Shown: positions 23,963 through 32,459, counted from the stretch's first letter. The stretch: DNA of 63,304 bases from Chitinophagales bacterium 33-2 (GCA_002050435.1 MWYV01000002.1:1-63304), one strand, 5' to 3'. Notes: generated by a model from the sequence alone, not told the origin. Numbers and translations: made by a program.

Positions 23963-24934
23963 TTAATGACCGTTATGTTCCTGTGTACTTGCAGTGGCAT
24001 TACCCGCCGCTACGTTTATCACAAAGTCAGCCGTATGTATTTTTCCGTCTGTTTGAAACTGAATCCAACCCCGATAAACACCTGGCTTTTCAAAAGTGGT
24101 ATGCAAATCAAACTTGCCGCTTTCCACTCCTGGATGCACATGCAGGTACTTCTTTTCATCGAGGCTTACCACGACCATGTGGGCTTTTGCACCGAGGTAA
24201 TTTTCCATGGTAGCCGGGTCAACCGCTTTGCCGTTTTTTGTAACAGCACCCTTAATGTGCATAGGAGCATTGGTAACAAACCTGCCGCCCTCGGGAGTAA
24301 GGGTTACTGTAAAGCCGTCAACATTAGTGACGAGTTTATCGCTGCTGTATGTTTTTGCCGTGGGTACATTGCCTGCAACATTTACAGTTAAATTATCAAC
24401 CGTATGATTGGCGCCACTTGGCTTGTAATCGGCAAACAATGTATATTTTCCACCGGCGGGAAATTTATGTTTTACTATATAACTTCCCTCTGCATTTATC
24501 TCGGGATGAATGTGGTCAAAATAAGAAAGGTCATCACTGACAACAATCAAGTGAATTTTCTTTTCATGCTCTATATCCAGTGCCACCTGCTCCTTATCAT
24601 TGTCTTTCAGCTTAGGTATCATAGCTAAGGTTACTTCTTCGTTCGGGTTAACAATTTTAGGGTTGGTGGTGAACTGCATTTTTACATTGGATGGTGCTCC
24701 TGCGTTGTCATTGTGCTCTAATTTCATTCCGCATTTAGGACAGTCATCACCTTCTTTACCGGTTACTTCCGGGTGCATGGGGCAGGCATAAATATGGTCG
24801 CTGCTGTGTGTTGCCATGGCTTCGGTTTTTGTGCTGTCGGCGCTGATTGTTTTGGTATTGTCACTATTGCAGGAGGTAAAAGAGATGGCCGCAACGATGG
24901 CAAGAACTGAACTGATTGTTACGATTGATTTCAT
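23963..24934 (-). CDS. Heavy-metal-binding-domain lipoprotein
   Basis: A 323-aa lipoprotein (lipobox around Cys22, SFTSC). A heavy-metal-binding domain at about 48-75 reads YACPMHPEVTGKEGDDCPKC and then GMKLEH, with four potential thiol or thioether ligands. It is followed by two beta-rich domains (about 80-310) containing LIVVSDDLSYFDHIHPEINA and AHMVVVSLDEKKYLHVHPG. The repeated D/H-x-H-P-type motifs could bind Cu. The tail ends in TQEHNGH. It is likely to bind copper or silver at the outer surface of the inner membrane, or in the periplasm, before export by the RND pump encoded further down the same strand. Confidence 0.85.
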   Translation of the reverse strand: MKSIVTISSVLAIVAAISFTSCNSDNTKTISADSTKTEAMATHSSDHIYACPMHPEVTGKEGDDCPKCGMKLEHNDNAGAPSNVKMQFTTNPKIVNPNEEVTLAMIPKLKDNDKEQVALDIEHEKKIHLIVVSDDLSYFDHIHPEINAEGSYIVKHKFPAGGKYTLFADYKPSGANHTVDNLTVNVAGNVPTAKTYSSDKLVTNVDGFTVTLTPEGGRFVTNAPMHIKGAVTKNGKAVDPATMENYLGAKAHMVVVSLDEKKYLHVHPGVESGKFDLHTTFEKPGVYRGWIQFQTDGKIHTADFVINVAAGNATASTQEHNGH

Positions 24935-24998
24935 TACTGTTTATTTATTCTTGTTTGATAATTTATAAATTAGAAACTGATTCAATGGTTTGTTTGTT

Positions 24999-25385
24999 TT
25001 AACTGTGCGAATGTCCCTCATGACCTTTCTCCACTTTTTTGGCTTCTGCTTTCTTGAGTTTCATATTGCATACCGGGCATTTGCCCTCTTTTTTATAGGT
25101 CTTATCGCCTTCGCATCCCATGGGACATTGATAGGCGACAGTTTTGGCTTTCAACTCTTTTAAGTTCATATTACATACAGGACATTTTCCTGCTTTACTG
25201 TATGTTTTATCACCTTCACACTTCATGGGACATTGATACTTTGTGGTGTGCGCATGCGTGCTTTTCGATTTCTTTGGGCTTGCCGTTTTTTTTGTTGTAG
25301 CTGTCTTGCTTTTTGTCTGTGCGTGGGTAGCCGATAAACTACCAAAAATCAAAAAAGAGATCAGGAGAAATTTTAAATGTTTCAT
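24999..25385 (-). CDS. Exported protein with two heavy-metal-binding domains
   Basis: A 128-aa protein with a signal peptide (MKHLKFLLISFLIFGSLSAT). A Lys/Thr/Ser-rich linker follows, then two near-identical units: YQCPMKCEGDKTYSKAGKCP with VCNMNLK, and YQCPMGCEGDKTYKKEGKCP with VCNMKLK. Each unit offers Cys, Met and Cys-x2-Cys ligands, and the tail HEGHSHS adds histidines. It is probably a periplasmic copper/silver scavenger. The units are an internal tandem duplication. It is encoded between the NTF2-like gene and the metal-binding lipoprotein. Confidence 0.85.
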   Translation of the reverse strand: MKHLKFLLISFLIFGSLSATHAQTKSKTATTKKTASPKKSKSTHAHTTKYQCPMKCEGDKTYSKAGKCPVCNMNLKELKAKTVAYQCPMGCEGDKTYKKEGKCPVCNMKLKKAEAKKVEKGHEGHSHS

Positions 25386-25410
25386 TTTATTGTGTTTAAG
25401 TATTTACTGT

Positions 25411-25866
25411 TTACCTGGCTTTACGAAAAGAGGAATGGGTTTGGACAATCTTCCATTGTCCTTTTATTTTTTGCAGTAAAGAGGTAGCAAAACCCTGGCT
25501 CCTGATTTCTTTGCCATCTTTTAATATAATAGTATAGATATAGCTTTCAGTGCTGTAAGCATAAGCCCCATTCAGTTGTACATCCACCTTATAATTGCTG
25601 AATTTGAAGGATTTGAAATCCTTTAATTCCGGTCCAAGATGGTGCTCTAAATAGTGACTGATGGTGCCTTCATCTTTAGCTTGTTCAATGACTTTTGAAT
25701 CAGCTACAAACAATTGGGCTACTCCGGAAGTGTCAAGGCTTTCGATTTTTTGTTTGTAGCTATCAAGCGTTTGTTTGACAGCTTCTATATCACTTTTCTG
25801 CGCTGTTGCACCAAGTGAAATAAAAGTGGTCAGGAAAAAAAGAAAAGTCCACTTTACATTTTTCAT
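25411..25866 (-). CDS. Exported NTF2-like (SnoaL/DUF4440-type) protein
   Basis: A 151-aa protein with signal peptide MKNVKWTFLFFLTTFISLGA and an NTF2-like fold: IEAVKQTLDSYKQKIESLDT, VAQLFVADSKVIEQA, FSNYKVDVQLNGAYAYSTES, GKEIRSQGFATSLLQK and WKIVQTHSSFR at the end, the usual finish of this family. Such folds act as small ligand-binding or enzymatic modules; no catalytic residues can be named. It is 24 bp from the adaptor gene in the metal island, so it probably belongs to the same transcript. Confidence 0.78.
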   Translation of the reverse strand: MKNVKWTFLFFLTTFISLGATAQKSDIEAVKQTLDSYKQKIESLDTSGVAQLFVADSKVIEQAKDEGTISHYLEHHLGPELKDFKSFKFSNYKVDVQLNGAYAYSTESYIYTIILKDGKEIRSQGFATSLLQKIKGQWKIVQTHSSFRKAR

Positions 25867-25890
25867 TGTTTGTTGTTTTTTATTAAAAAA

Positions 25891-27558
25891 TTATTGACCG
25901 AGATAGATCATTTTCATTTGATACACATTGCCGGTAACGATTCGTTCTCCGGGTTCAGCACCTTTTATTATCGCTGTATAAATAGAATTGCTTTCTCCCT
26001 TTTGAATAAAGGAAATGCTGAACCCTTCTGCATTATCTTTTATAAACACCGCCGGCTTTCCGTTGATATCTACAATAGCCGTTGTCGGTATTACCAATTG
26101 GGTGATCCGGTTGCTGCCATATCTAAGCACCCGCACATTTTCACCAATCTTAAATTTCCCCCCAGGATTCATCACTTCAAAAATCACCCGCTGCGATTGG
26201 TTTTCTGTATTCACTGCTTGTGCTGTTGAAATCATGCGAAGCGAATAAGTAACTGTATCGGATGTTGAGAAAGCAACAAAGCGGCTGCCTTTGTTTGACT
26301 CAGCAATATCAGATGCAAACACCTGCGTTTCTATATACACCTTATCCAGGTTGGTGATTTCAAAAATGGTTTGTCCTGAAGAAACCACGGCACCAATGGC
26401 ATAGTTGAATGTGCCCACCACACCATTGATAGGTGATGTAAGAGAGATCATCTTTGTGCTGCCCGCACTGCTACCCACATTCGCATTCAACAACCGAAGG
26501 TTTTGTACAGCCGCTTCATAACGTGCCCTTGCTTCCGAAACATCTTTTTTAGCAGCGATGTCGGCAATACTTAATAAGCGGTCGTACTGGACTTTTGCCG
26601 CTTTTACTTCTGCATTGAGTGAGTTGCGTTGTGAGATAATATCTATCTGAGTTCCGGCTTCTACCTGCTGTTCTATAGTTGCAAGGGTTTGCCCTTTTGA
26701 AACGCTTTGTCCAGGTGTAACGCGTAGCGATACAATTTTTCCGGTTTGCGGTGTTTGTATAACAGCCTGCCCTTGTGGGGAGGCCGTGACTGTCCCTAAC
26801 AATTCGGTGGATTGGTAAAAATTGCCTGAACCTGTTTGTTGGGTGATGATATCAAACAAAAACTGCGATTCTTTTTCAACGATAAAAGCGTTTGATAATC
26901 CGCCACTTTTTACAGCTCCTGCACCGTGGTCTTCGCCTTCGTGTGCAGCAGTAGGATTCATGGAAGCTGTTGGAATTAATAACCCAATGATGATAGCAGT
27001 TGCAGCTACTTTCCGATAGCGGTTGCGCATTAAAAAATACATCAGCAAAAACCCAAGCAGCAAACCAATTATTGCCCAAAGCCATGAGTTGCTATACCAA
27101 TGTGCATGTTCTTCCATTGGCGCCACTTCCAGTTTTTTACCGACTTCAATTTTCGGCACCTGCAAAAAATCAGGACCTAGCTTACTGTTGATGTTTACCT
27201 GTAAATCATAGATCTGGTTGGCAGGAAAAATTCCTTTCAATTGATAGATACCGGCATCAATTCTTGTCAATGTAAAGTTGAGATTTGGTTGCCCAACTAC
27301 TTTTACAGAAATGGTTGCTGAATCAATTGCACGGTTTGTTTTGGCATTTGATAAAAAGAGTTCGAGTATTGATTCAGTTCCTCCCGTAATTTCTCCATAC
27401 TTTATCAATACTTCGTACTTGTCGGAGAGGGCTTCACTGCTGAAGTAGGAAGCAGCCCTGGTAACTGCTTTCTTTCCTGCACCATGGTCTTCTCCTTCAT
27501 GTGCAATGGAATTGAAAGACAAGTAAGCCAACAAAATTGTAAGTAATATGCGTTTCAT
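25891..27558 (-). CDS. CusB-like RND periplasmic adaptor with an extra N-terminal membrane module
   Basis: The membrane-fusion protein linking the RND pump to the TolC channel, 555 aa, longer than usual. Residues 1-180 are an additional module: signal peptide, AHEGEDHGAG at 19-28, a beta domain (about 45-140) and a TM helix (NSWLWAIIGLLLGFLLMYFL, about 157-176). Then come a second signal-like stretch (VAATAIIIGLLIPTASM, about 184-200) and a second copy of AHEGEDHGAG (205-214). The adaptor proper follows: barrel-sandwich halves with GKIVSLRVTPGQSVSKGQTL and LTSPINGVVGTFNYAIGAVV around a helical hairpin, then a beta barrel. The gene is only 3 bp from tolC. It looks like a fusion of two exported proteins, each starting with the same His/Glu/Asp metal motif. 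Confidence 0.88.
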   Translation of the reverse strand: MKRILLTILLAYLSFNSIAHEGEDHGAGKKAVTRAASYFSSEALSDKYEVLIKYGEITGGTESILELFLSNAKTNRAIDSATISVKVVGQPNLNFTLTRIDAGIYQLKGIFPANQIYDLQVNINSKLGPDFLQVPKIEVGKKLEVAPMEEHAHWYSNSWLWAIIGLLLGFLLMYFLMRNRYRKVAATAIIIGLLIPTASMNPTAAHEGEDHGAGAVKSGGLSNAFIVEKESQFLFDIITQQTGSGNFYQSTELLGTVTASPQGQAVIQTPQTGKIVSLRVTPGQSVSKGQTLATIEQQVEAGTQIDIISQRNSLNAEVKAAKVQYDRLLSIADIAAKKDVSEARARYEAAVQNLRLLNANVGSSAGSTKMISLTSPINGVVGTFNYAIGAVVSSGQTIFEITNLDKVYIETQVFASDIAESNKGSRFVAFSTSDTVTYSLRMISTAQAVNTENQSQRVIFEVMNPGGKFKIGENVRVLRYGSNRITQLVIPTTAIVDINGKPAVFIKDNAEGFSISFIQKGESNSIYTAIIKGAEPGERIVTGNVYQMKMIYLGQ

Positions 27559-27561
27559 AAT

Positions 27562-28737
27562 TTATAATGTTCCATTTAAGTAAGAAAGATTAATAACAGC
27601 TTCGTTGTATGCCCGGTGCGTCTCAAGATGATTCGTAAATATGTCAAAAGCTGTTTGCAGGTTTCTTAATGATTCTATATAATTCAATTCGCCGCCTCCA
27701 AATAATCTTTGCGATGTTTCAATGATCGCTCTTGCCTGTGCCAGTGCAGTTGAATTGAAATAGGTAAGGCTTTGCAATTCTCTATTATAGTTAGTAACCG
27801 CCTGTCTGTATTGAGTTGTTAGCCGTTGTTTTTCTAACTCCTGTTGTGCTCTTGCTATTTCTATACCCGTTTCTGCGGCTGCCACACGGCTACGGTTTTG
27901 CCCTCTCCAAATAGGTATCGTTAATCCAAATTGATAGCCTACCGGACGCTGGTAATCGCTTATGGTTGGAAACAAAAGACCCGCCTGCAGTTCGGGTAAC
28001 AAACTTCCTTTTGCCACCCGAAGCTCTCTTTCATTGATGGCAATCTGTTGCGTCAATATCTGTTGTTGCACGTTATTGATCATCGTATCACTGACGGGAG
28101 AAAAAAGATATGCTTCTATGGGCGTTATTATAATTGAATCGGTGTAACCTGTATAAAATCGGAATATCTGTAACTCTGCTTCCAGGTCTGCTTCGGATCG
28201 TAACAATTCATTGCGTACCGCATCAGCCTGGGTGGTTGCCTGCAATTCTTCCAGCTTATTGATTTGCCCCGCATCAAAAAAACGCCTGGATGCATTTTTT
28301 ATAGCTGCATAAATACTGTCCTGGTAAGTAAGCAGCCGCATTCTTTCTATAAAAAATTGAAGTTGCAAAAAACTAAGGCGCACTTCCCTTTTTAGCTCAT
28401 ATTGAGAACCAAGGAGCTGTAACTGTGCAAGACGAATTCTTTCATTTTGTAATGCTTTCCTGTTACGATACAGGGAAGGAAAACTGATATTTTGTTGTAC
28501 GCCAATTTGCGCTCCCTCATCATAAGGCGACAACTGATATTGTAATTGAGGGCTTTCAAAACCAGCACTGCCCCCCAATAACTGTTGTTGTTGTTGAACA
28601 GATAAATTCGCCGCTCTTAAATTGCGCCCATTATTCAAGGCCAGGTTTACAGCATCCTCTTTTGTAAGCAGCCTTTGCGCAGCACTTGTTCTGTATAATA
28701 AAATGGAAAGGAAAAATAAAAAAACGTATCGTAACAT
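27562..28737 (-). CDS. TolC-family outer-membrane efflux protein
   Basis: A 391-aa outer-membrane channel (CusC-like) of the tripartite pump. The signal peptide is MLRYVFLFFLSILLYRTSAA. Two helical repeats of the family follow: LTKEDAVNLALNNGRNLRAA (about 24-43) with long coiled helices, and AETGIEIARAQQELEKQRL with QTAFDIFTNHLETHRAYNEA near the C-terminus, ending VINLSYLNGTL. At 391 aa it is slightly shorter than CusC. It is adjacent to the adaptor gene (3 bp) and clearly co-transcribed; the pump itself is encoded 5.4 kb further on. Confidence 0.9.
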   Translation of the reverse strand: MLRYVFLFFLSILLYRTSAAQRLLTKEDAVNLALNNGRNLRAANLSVQQQQQLLGGSAGFESPQLQYQLSPYDEGAQIGVQQNISFPSLYRNRKALQNERIRLAQLQLLGSQYELKREVRLSFLQLQFFIERMRLLTYQDSIYAAIKNASRRFFDAGQINKLEELQATTQADAVRNELLRSEADLEAELQIFRFYTGYTDSIIITPIEAYLFSPVSDTMINNVQQQILTQQIAINERELRVAKGSLLPELQAGLLFPTISDYQRPVGYQFGLTIPIWRGQNRSRVAAAETGIEIARAQQELEKQRLTTQYRQAVTNYNRELQSLTYFNSTALAQARAIIETSQRLFGGGELNYIESLRNLQTAFDIFTNHLETHRAYNEAVINLSYLNGTL

Positions 28738-28805
28738 AAATAGGTTTTCTGTTTAGACAAAATGGGATTTGTCCCGCAATGGGAATGCCTTTGGCTAACA
28801 GAAAT

Positions 28806-29279
28806 CTAAATCTGGAACGACTGAATTACAATCCGGAGGTCTTGTATGGTAGCCGGGAGCCGCCATCGGACATAATGTGGAAAGGAAGTATCACCGGTAG
28901 TTGAAAGCAAGAATAATTGAGAATAGGAAGATAAAAAAGAAGTTGCAAAAATAGCATTGGGTGCTTCAATGGTCTTGCTTACCGCCTTTTCCGCTTTTTC
29001 AATTTCTACTACAAATTCAGAGCAACAATCATCATCTTTGGAATCTTTTGAAGAATGATCATCGTGTTGGTGCTCCGCCTTGCTGCCGTGATGGTGTTCA
29101 GCGGTTTCCCCTTGAGAATGGGGGTTACCGGAATGTTTATCCGTGGCTACATCAGCTTTATGATGATGCATGCCATGAAATAAGGGACTAAAAGAACAGG
29201 CAAAACTTACCACCGTATTCAGGCTGAATACAATGGCAAGAAACAATGCTTTAAAATATGTTCTTTTAGTAAAGCTCAT
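28806..29279 (-). CDS. His-rich exported protein of the metal island
   Basis: A 157-aa protein with a signal-like N-terminus (YFKALFLAIVFSLNTVVSFA). The centre (about 35-85) is extremely rich in His, Asp, Glu and Lys (MHHHKADVATDKHSG, AEHHHGSKAEHQHDDHSS) and ends in DDDCCSEF. The C-terminal 60 residues contain a weak amphipathic segment (FATSFLSSYSQLFLL). I do not recognise a defined domain; similar His-rich exported proteins accompany copper efflux genes in Bacteroidota. A probable metal buffer. A good -7 element lies 13 bases before the start. Confidence 0.6.
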   Translation of the reverse strand: MSFTKRTYFKALFLAIVFSLNTVVSFACSFSPLFHGMHHHKADVATDKHSGNPHSQGETAEHHHGSKAEHQHDDHSSKDSKDDDCCSEFVVEIEKAEKAVSKTIEAPNAIFATSFLSSYSQLFLLSTTGDTSFPHYVRWRLPATIQDLRIVIQSFQI

Positions 29280-29292
29280 GATAATAGCTCTG

Positions 29293-29300
29293 CAAATATA
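29293..29300 (-). promoter_or_regulatory. Bacteroidota -7 promoter element for the His-rich gene
   Basis: On the minus strand TATATTTG fits TAnnTTTG exactly. It lies 13 bases upstream of the ATG at 29279, predicting a leader under ten bases. A TTTC word about 20 bases further upstream is a poor -33 element. This probably also starts transcription of the tolC-adaptor genes after the IS remnant. Confidence 0.4.
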
Positions 29301-29338
29301 GAGCTTAGGTTGTTAAAGAAATCTTGGGGTCTATAAAT

Positions 29339-29695
29339 TAAACTGTGTCAGAAAAATATTTTGATCTAGTAAAAAAGAGGTGGGACGGCTCTGTTCAAAG
29401 AGTAAGGACCACTTCTTTTTTACGGTGCATGTTAAAGAGCTGTTTTCATTCTGTCCCCGAAAATAATCTTTAATTGGGATGCAGAAATGGCCCAGTTACT
29501 TAATGGCATTGTCCATTTCTGTCCGATTCGTTCGGCAGCCTGGTAGATTAGTTTTAAAAGAGCTATGTCGCTGATAAAGACTCCTTTGTTTGGTAACCTT
29601 CCTGATCTGGCGATGATATCCTTCGATGATATTGGTCGTATAGATCAGTTTGCGGATGCCTGCCGGGTATTTAATAGGATAAAGCTTGCCCGAAG
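29339..29695 (-). mobile_element. IS256-family insertion sequence remnant (3' end)
   Basis: The minus strand encodes the last third of an IS256/mutator-type transposase: RKLIYTTNIIEGYHRQIRKV, then after a one-base frame change near 29585 GVFISDIALLKLIYQAAERI and WAISASQLKIIFGDRMKTAL with its stop at 29432. Beyond the stop the end sequence GACACAGTTTA (about 29339-29349) looks like the terminal repeat. The catalytic DDE part and the other end are missing; the cut edge abuts the Csp gene's stop codon at 29697. It is a dead leftover inside the metal island. Confidence 0.8.
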
Positions 29696-29696
29696 A

Positions 29697-30035
29697 TCAG
29701 GCAGCCATACGCCTGCATTCCTCTGCACAATGGCGGCAGGCTTCTGCACATTCTTTACAATGTTCCATTCCGTGTTGTGCATGTTTTTCACATTCTGCTG
29801 CACAGGCATCGCAAACTTCTGCGCACTCGCTACAAAGATGAGAGGCGTGTTCACCGCCAAAGCTCATTAATTGTCCGGCAGCATTACAAACGATAGCGCA
29901 TTGAATATCTAACTGAATACATTTCACCATCATTTTTACATCTTCTTCCTGCAAGCAGGCCGAAGCGCAATGATTGCAAATGGAGGCGCATTTTAAGCAG
30001 GCATCTATGCAAGCCTGGTACTGTTGATTGTGCAT
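29697..30035 (-). CDS. Four-helix-bundle copper-storage-like protein (Csp / DUF326)
   Basis: A 112-aa cytosolic-type protein starting MHNQQYQACIDACLKCASIC; the frame extends 30 codons upstream, but that part is unlike the family. Cysteines occur in helical CxxxC spacing throughout (CLKCASICNHCASACL, CIQLDIQCAIVCNAAG, CSECAEVCDACAAECEKHAQ, CKECAEACRHCAEECR), about 18 in all. In Csp proteins such cysteines line a four-helix bundle that stores many Cu(I) ions. No export signal is seen at this start. The stop codon abuts an IS256 remnant, but the C-terminal helix appears complete. Confidence 0.88.
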   Translation of the reverse strand: MHNQQYQACIDACLKCASICNHCASACLQEEDVKMMVKCIQLDIQCAIVCNAAGQLMSFGGEHASHLCSECAEVCDACAAECEKHAQHGMEHCKECAEACRHCAEECRRMAA

Positions 30036-30116
30036 TTTTGTTTTTGTTATAAGAGTGAAACAATAAAAAACATTAAGCAGTAAGGATGAGGTACGCAGTG
30101 TCCGGTTTGCAGAGAC

Positions 30117-30142
30117 CAACTGCATACTGCCTACTGCCTACT
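30117..30142. repeat. ACTGCCTACTGCC repeat, second copy
   Basis: CCAACTGCATACTGCCTACTGCCTAC is made of the same tandem words as 22248-22283. It sits between the Csp and DUF305 genes. Confidence 0.5.
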
Positions 30143-30209
30143 TTATATCAATTAATTTTGTTAACATCACAACGCTTTCAATTGTTAGGCCAACTAAGAA
30201 GAAATTGCT

Positions 30210-30878
30210 TTAATGCGTTTGTAACCAAGCATTTAACTCTCCAATTTCTTTTTGCTGAGAAGCAATGATACCGTTTGCCATAGTTTTTAATTTTTCCTCA
30301 TGTGCACCCGATTTGATGTAGGCTTTTGCCATATCAATTGCGCTTTGATGGTGCGGTATCATCATTTGAGCAAATTGTTTATCTATAGAACCGGAATGAT
30401 CCATATCCATTTTCATGTTGTTCATAATATTCATGGATTCTTTATAAAAAGCATCGCCGCCACCATGTGCATTGTGGCCCGAAAGAAATGAGTTAAGTGT
30501 TGCCACTTCCGCTTGTTGTTCATTAATCGCTTTTTGTGCTATGCGTCTCATCTCCGGGTCGGTTCCTCTTGCCAATTCCAGTTGCGACATTTCTATGGCA
30601 CTTATATGATGGGCTTTCATTAGGGTTGCAAAATCATTATCCGGATTGCCGGTAGATGGAATATTTTTCATATCAGTCATCATCGTATTCATTGCCGACA
30701 TCATTGTTTTACCTGCCATGCCGCTGGTATCCATATTCATATTCGAATGATCCATGCCTTCATTAGTGGTGGCAATTGTAGCGCTATCTGTTGCTGTACC
30801 AGAAGTACTGTTATCTGCCCCGTCGTTACAAGCCCAAAGGAAAAGTGAAGCAAGAGTTATTAAAACAATAGATTTCAT
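30210..30878 (-). CDS. DUF305 lipoprotein, Met/His-rich
   Basis: A 222-aa lipoprotein (lipobox FLWAC, Cys17). A Met/Asn-rich linker (about 40-75, MDHSNMNMDTSGMAGKTMMS) precedes the DUF305 ferritin-like helical domain. That domain has the characteristic His pairs: FATLMKAHHISAIEMSQLEL in the first half, and QFAQMMIPHHQSAIDMAKAY with WLQTH at the end in the second half. DUF305 proteins are linked to copper tolerance and the HH-plus-Met sites are plausible Cu ligands. It is the first (promoter-proximal) gene of the metal island, 174 bp before the Csp gene, although an IS remnant further down may split the transcript. Confidence 0.85.
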   Translation of the reverse strand: MKSIVLITLASLFLWACNDGADNSTSGTATDSATIATTNEGMDHSNMNMDTSGMAGKTMMSAMNTMMTDMKNIPSTGNPDNDFATLMKAHHISAIEMSQLELARGTDPEMRRIAQKAINEQQAEVATLNSFLSGHNAHGGGDAFYKESMNIMNNMKMDMDHSGSIDKQFAQMMIPHHQSAIDMAKAYIKSGAHEEKLKTMANGIIASQQKEIGELNAWLQTH

Positions 30879-31109
30879 ATTTATAATTTAAGTAGAGGTG
30901 CGTAAAAACCATACCACCTATTTACAGCAATCTTTTTTAAAAAACCGGAGAATAAAATTGTACAGGCAGGTAAACAGGCTCATTTTACTAAGTAGTTTGT
31001 TACAATGACTTATAATTCCATATCAGCTTAAGTCTACTTTATAGCTTCCCTCTTTAACCCTGCTTTTTCCACTAACCCTTTTACTTGTTGTTCGTTGAGG
31101 TTCTTCCAG

Positions 31110-31310
31110 CATCGTGATGAACAATTACCCGAATAACTTCTGGAACAGGTAAAAAAGGAGTGCAGGGGAAAGCACATTGGAAAGCGGATAAGAAAAAATG
31201 GAACTACCTTCTTGGGCAGCATCCTGATTACAGCACTTCATGATGAGGAGAATGCAATTGTTGGGTTGATTAAACTGACCAGAGAACTCAGTGAAAACGA
31301 AATCAGTTAA
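31110..31310 (+). pseudogene. PAS-domain fragment of a dead sensor kinase
   Basis: The plus-strand frame ending at 31310 reads LLEQVKKECRGKHIGKRIRK, NGTTFLGSILITALHDEENA and IVGLIKLTRELSENEIS. This is the second half of a PAS domain of the type where RKDGTTFW..ITAL..GFVKVTRDLTE is usual. An in-frame stop (31134-31136) and the absence of any start or kinase domain show it is a remnant. It lies 110 bases from a complete PAS histidine kinase gene (31422, opposite strand), but the two PAS sequences are not close copies. Confidence 0.6.
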
Positions 31311-31421
31311 TTTAAAAATTAAAAAGGTTTAGCCTTTTTTTCTTTGATTAATCAGCTTTGGCAGATGAAGTATTCATCATTACAAATACAATGAAATCAA
31401 CACCACCATCCATAATTTGAA

Positions 31422-32459
31422 CTAAGCTCCTTTCCTTTCTACTTCTACAGTAATCATGGTTCCTGTATCAATATTTTTTTCAAAGAAAATTTTCCCGTAC
31501 AGTGACGCCACACGATTCAGCATGGTATTGATTCCTTTTCCATTTTCAACTTTTTCAACATCAAAACCAGAACCATCATCGGCTATAATAAGTTTTATCA
31601 CCGCACCCATTGCCATCAAACTAATATGGACAGAGCTAGCACCGGAATGCTTTTTCACATTATCCAATGCTTCCTGGCAAACACGAAAAAGGTCAAGACG
31701 CGCCTCCCTGCTCAGAAAATCATCTTCAAAATTGGTTTCAAACCGGCATGGGATCCCATTCACTTTAGAAAAATCTTTACAGAGCCCTTCAAGCGTTTCA
31801 TTTAACCCCAGGTCATCAAGCATAACCGGACTTAATGCAAACGAAAGATCGCGTATCATATCTACAAGTGCATTCGAAGCAGTGTTCACATTTTTCATTC
31901 TTTGCACAGCCAGCGCATCAAGTGCCGGTAGATGATCTGATAGCCACTCAATATCCATTTTAATCACCGAAGCCAGCTGCGCCACCTGCTCGTGCAGATT
32001 ATAGGCCAGATGTTTACGATCTCTCTCCATATTATCTTTAAAAGACAGTGCAAGACTTTTAAACTTCTGGTAATTCGCTTCTTTCTCCAGCTCCATCACC
32101 TTTCTTTGCGTAATGTCCTTTGCAATAGCAAATACAACCTCTTTATCTGCAAGGTAAACCGATGTCCAGTTCAGCCATAATACCTCATTGTTCTTTGTGA
32201 CATACCTGTTCTCCAAATTTTTCAAAGAAGTGCCCTGAAGCAGCCTGGAACGTTCACGCAGGGTAAAAGTTTTGTCTTCGGGATGCATGAAACTTTCTAT
32301 AGGTCTTGAATATAATTCTTCCAGCGAGTACTGGAATTTTTCAACCACTGCCCTGTTCACCTTTTTGAAATATCCATCTTTACCTGCAATGCACACGAGA
32401 TCAGGTGTCATTTCAAAAAATGGAAATAATTCAGTTTCGGTTAAATCCCATTTGTTCAT
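31422..32459 (-). CDS. PAS-domain sensor histidine kinase (HisKA_3/NarX-like)
   Basis: A 345-aa cytoplasmic sensor; start at MNKWDLTETELFPFFEMTPD. A PAS domain lies at about 10-125 (LVCIAGKDGYFKKVNRAVVE, WLNWTSVYLADKEVVFAIAK) and ends in DITQRK. A short coiled linker leads to the phospho-acceptor helix ERDRKHLAYNLHEQVAQL, with the His in NLHEQ. The ATPase domain has the N-box FRVCQEALDNVKKHSGAS, the G1 box IIADDGSGFD and GKGINTMLNRV. There is no transmembrane segment. No partner response regulator is adjacent; the orphan receiver at 9346 is far away. Redox or small-molecule sensing through PAS is expected but not specified. Confidence 0.87.
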   Translation of the reverse strand: MNKWDLTETELFPFFEMTPDLVCIAGKDGYFKKVNRAVVEKFQYSLEELYSRPIESFMHPEDKTFTLRERSRLLQGTSLKNLENRYVTKNNEVLWLNWTSVYLADKEVVFAIAKDITQRKVMELEKEANYQKFKSLALSFKDNMERDRKHLAYNLHEQVAQLASVIKMDIEWLSDHLPALDALAVQRMKNVNTASNALVDMIRDLSFALSPVMLDDLGLNETLEGLCKDFSKVNGIPCRFETNFEDDFLSREARLDLFRVCQEALDNVKKHSGASSVHISLMAMGAVIKLIIADDGSGFDVEKVENGKGINTMLNRVASLYGKIFFEKNIDTGTMITVEVERKGA

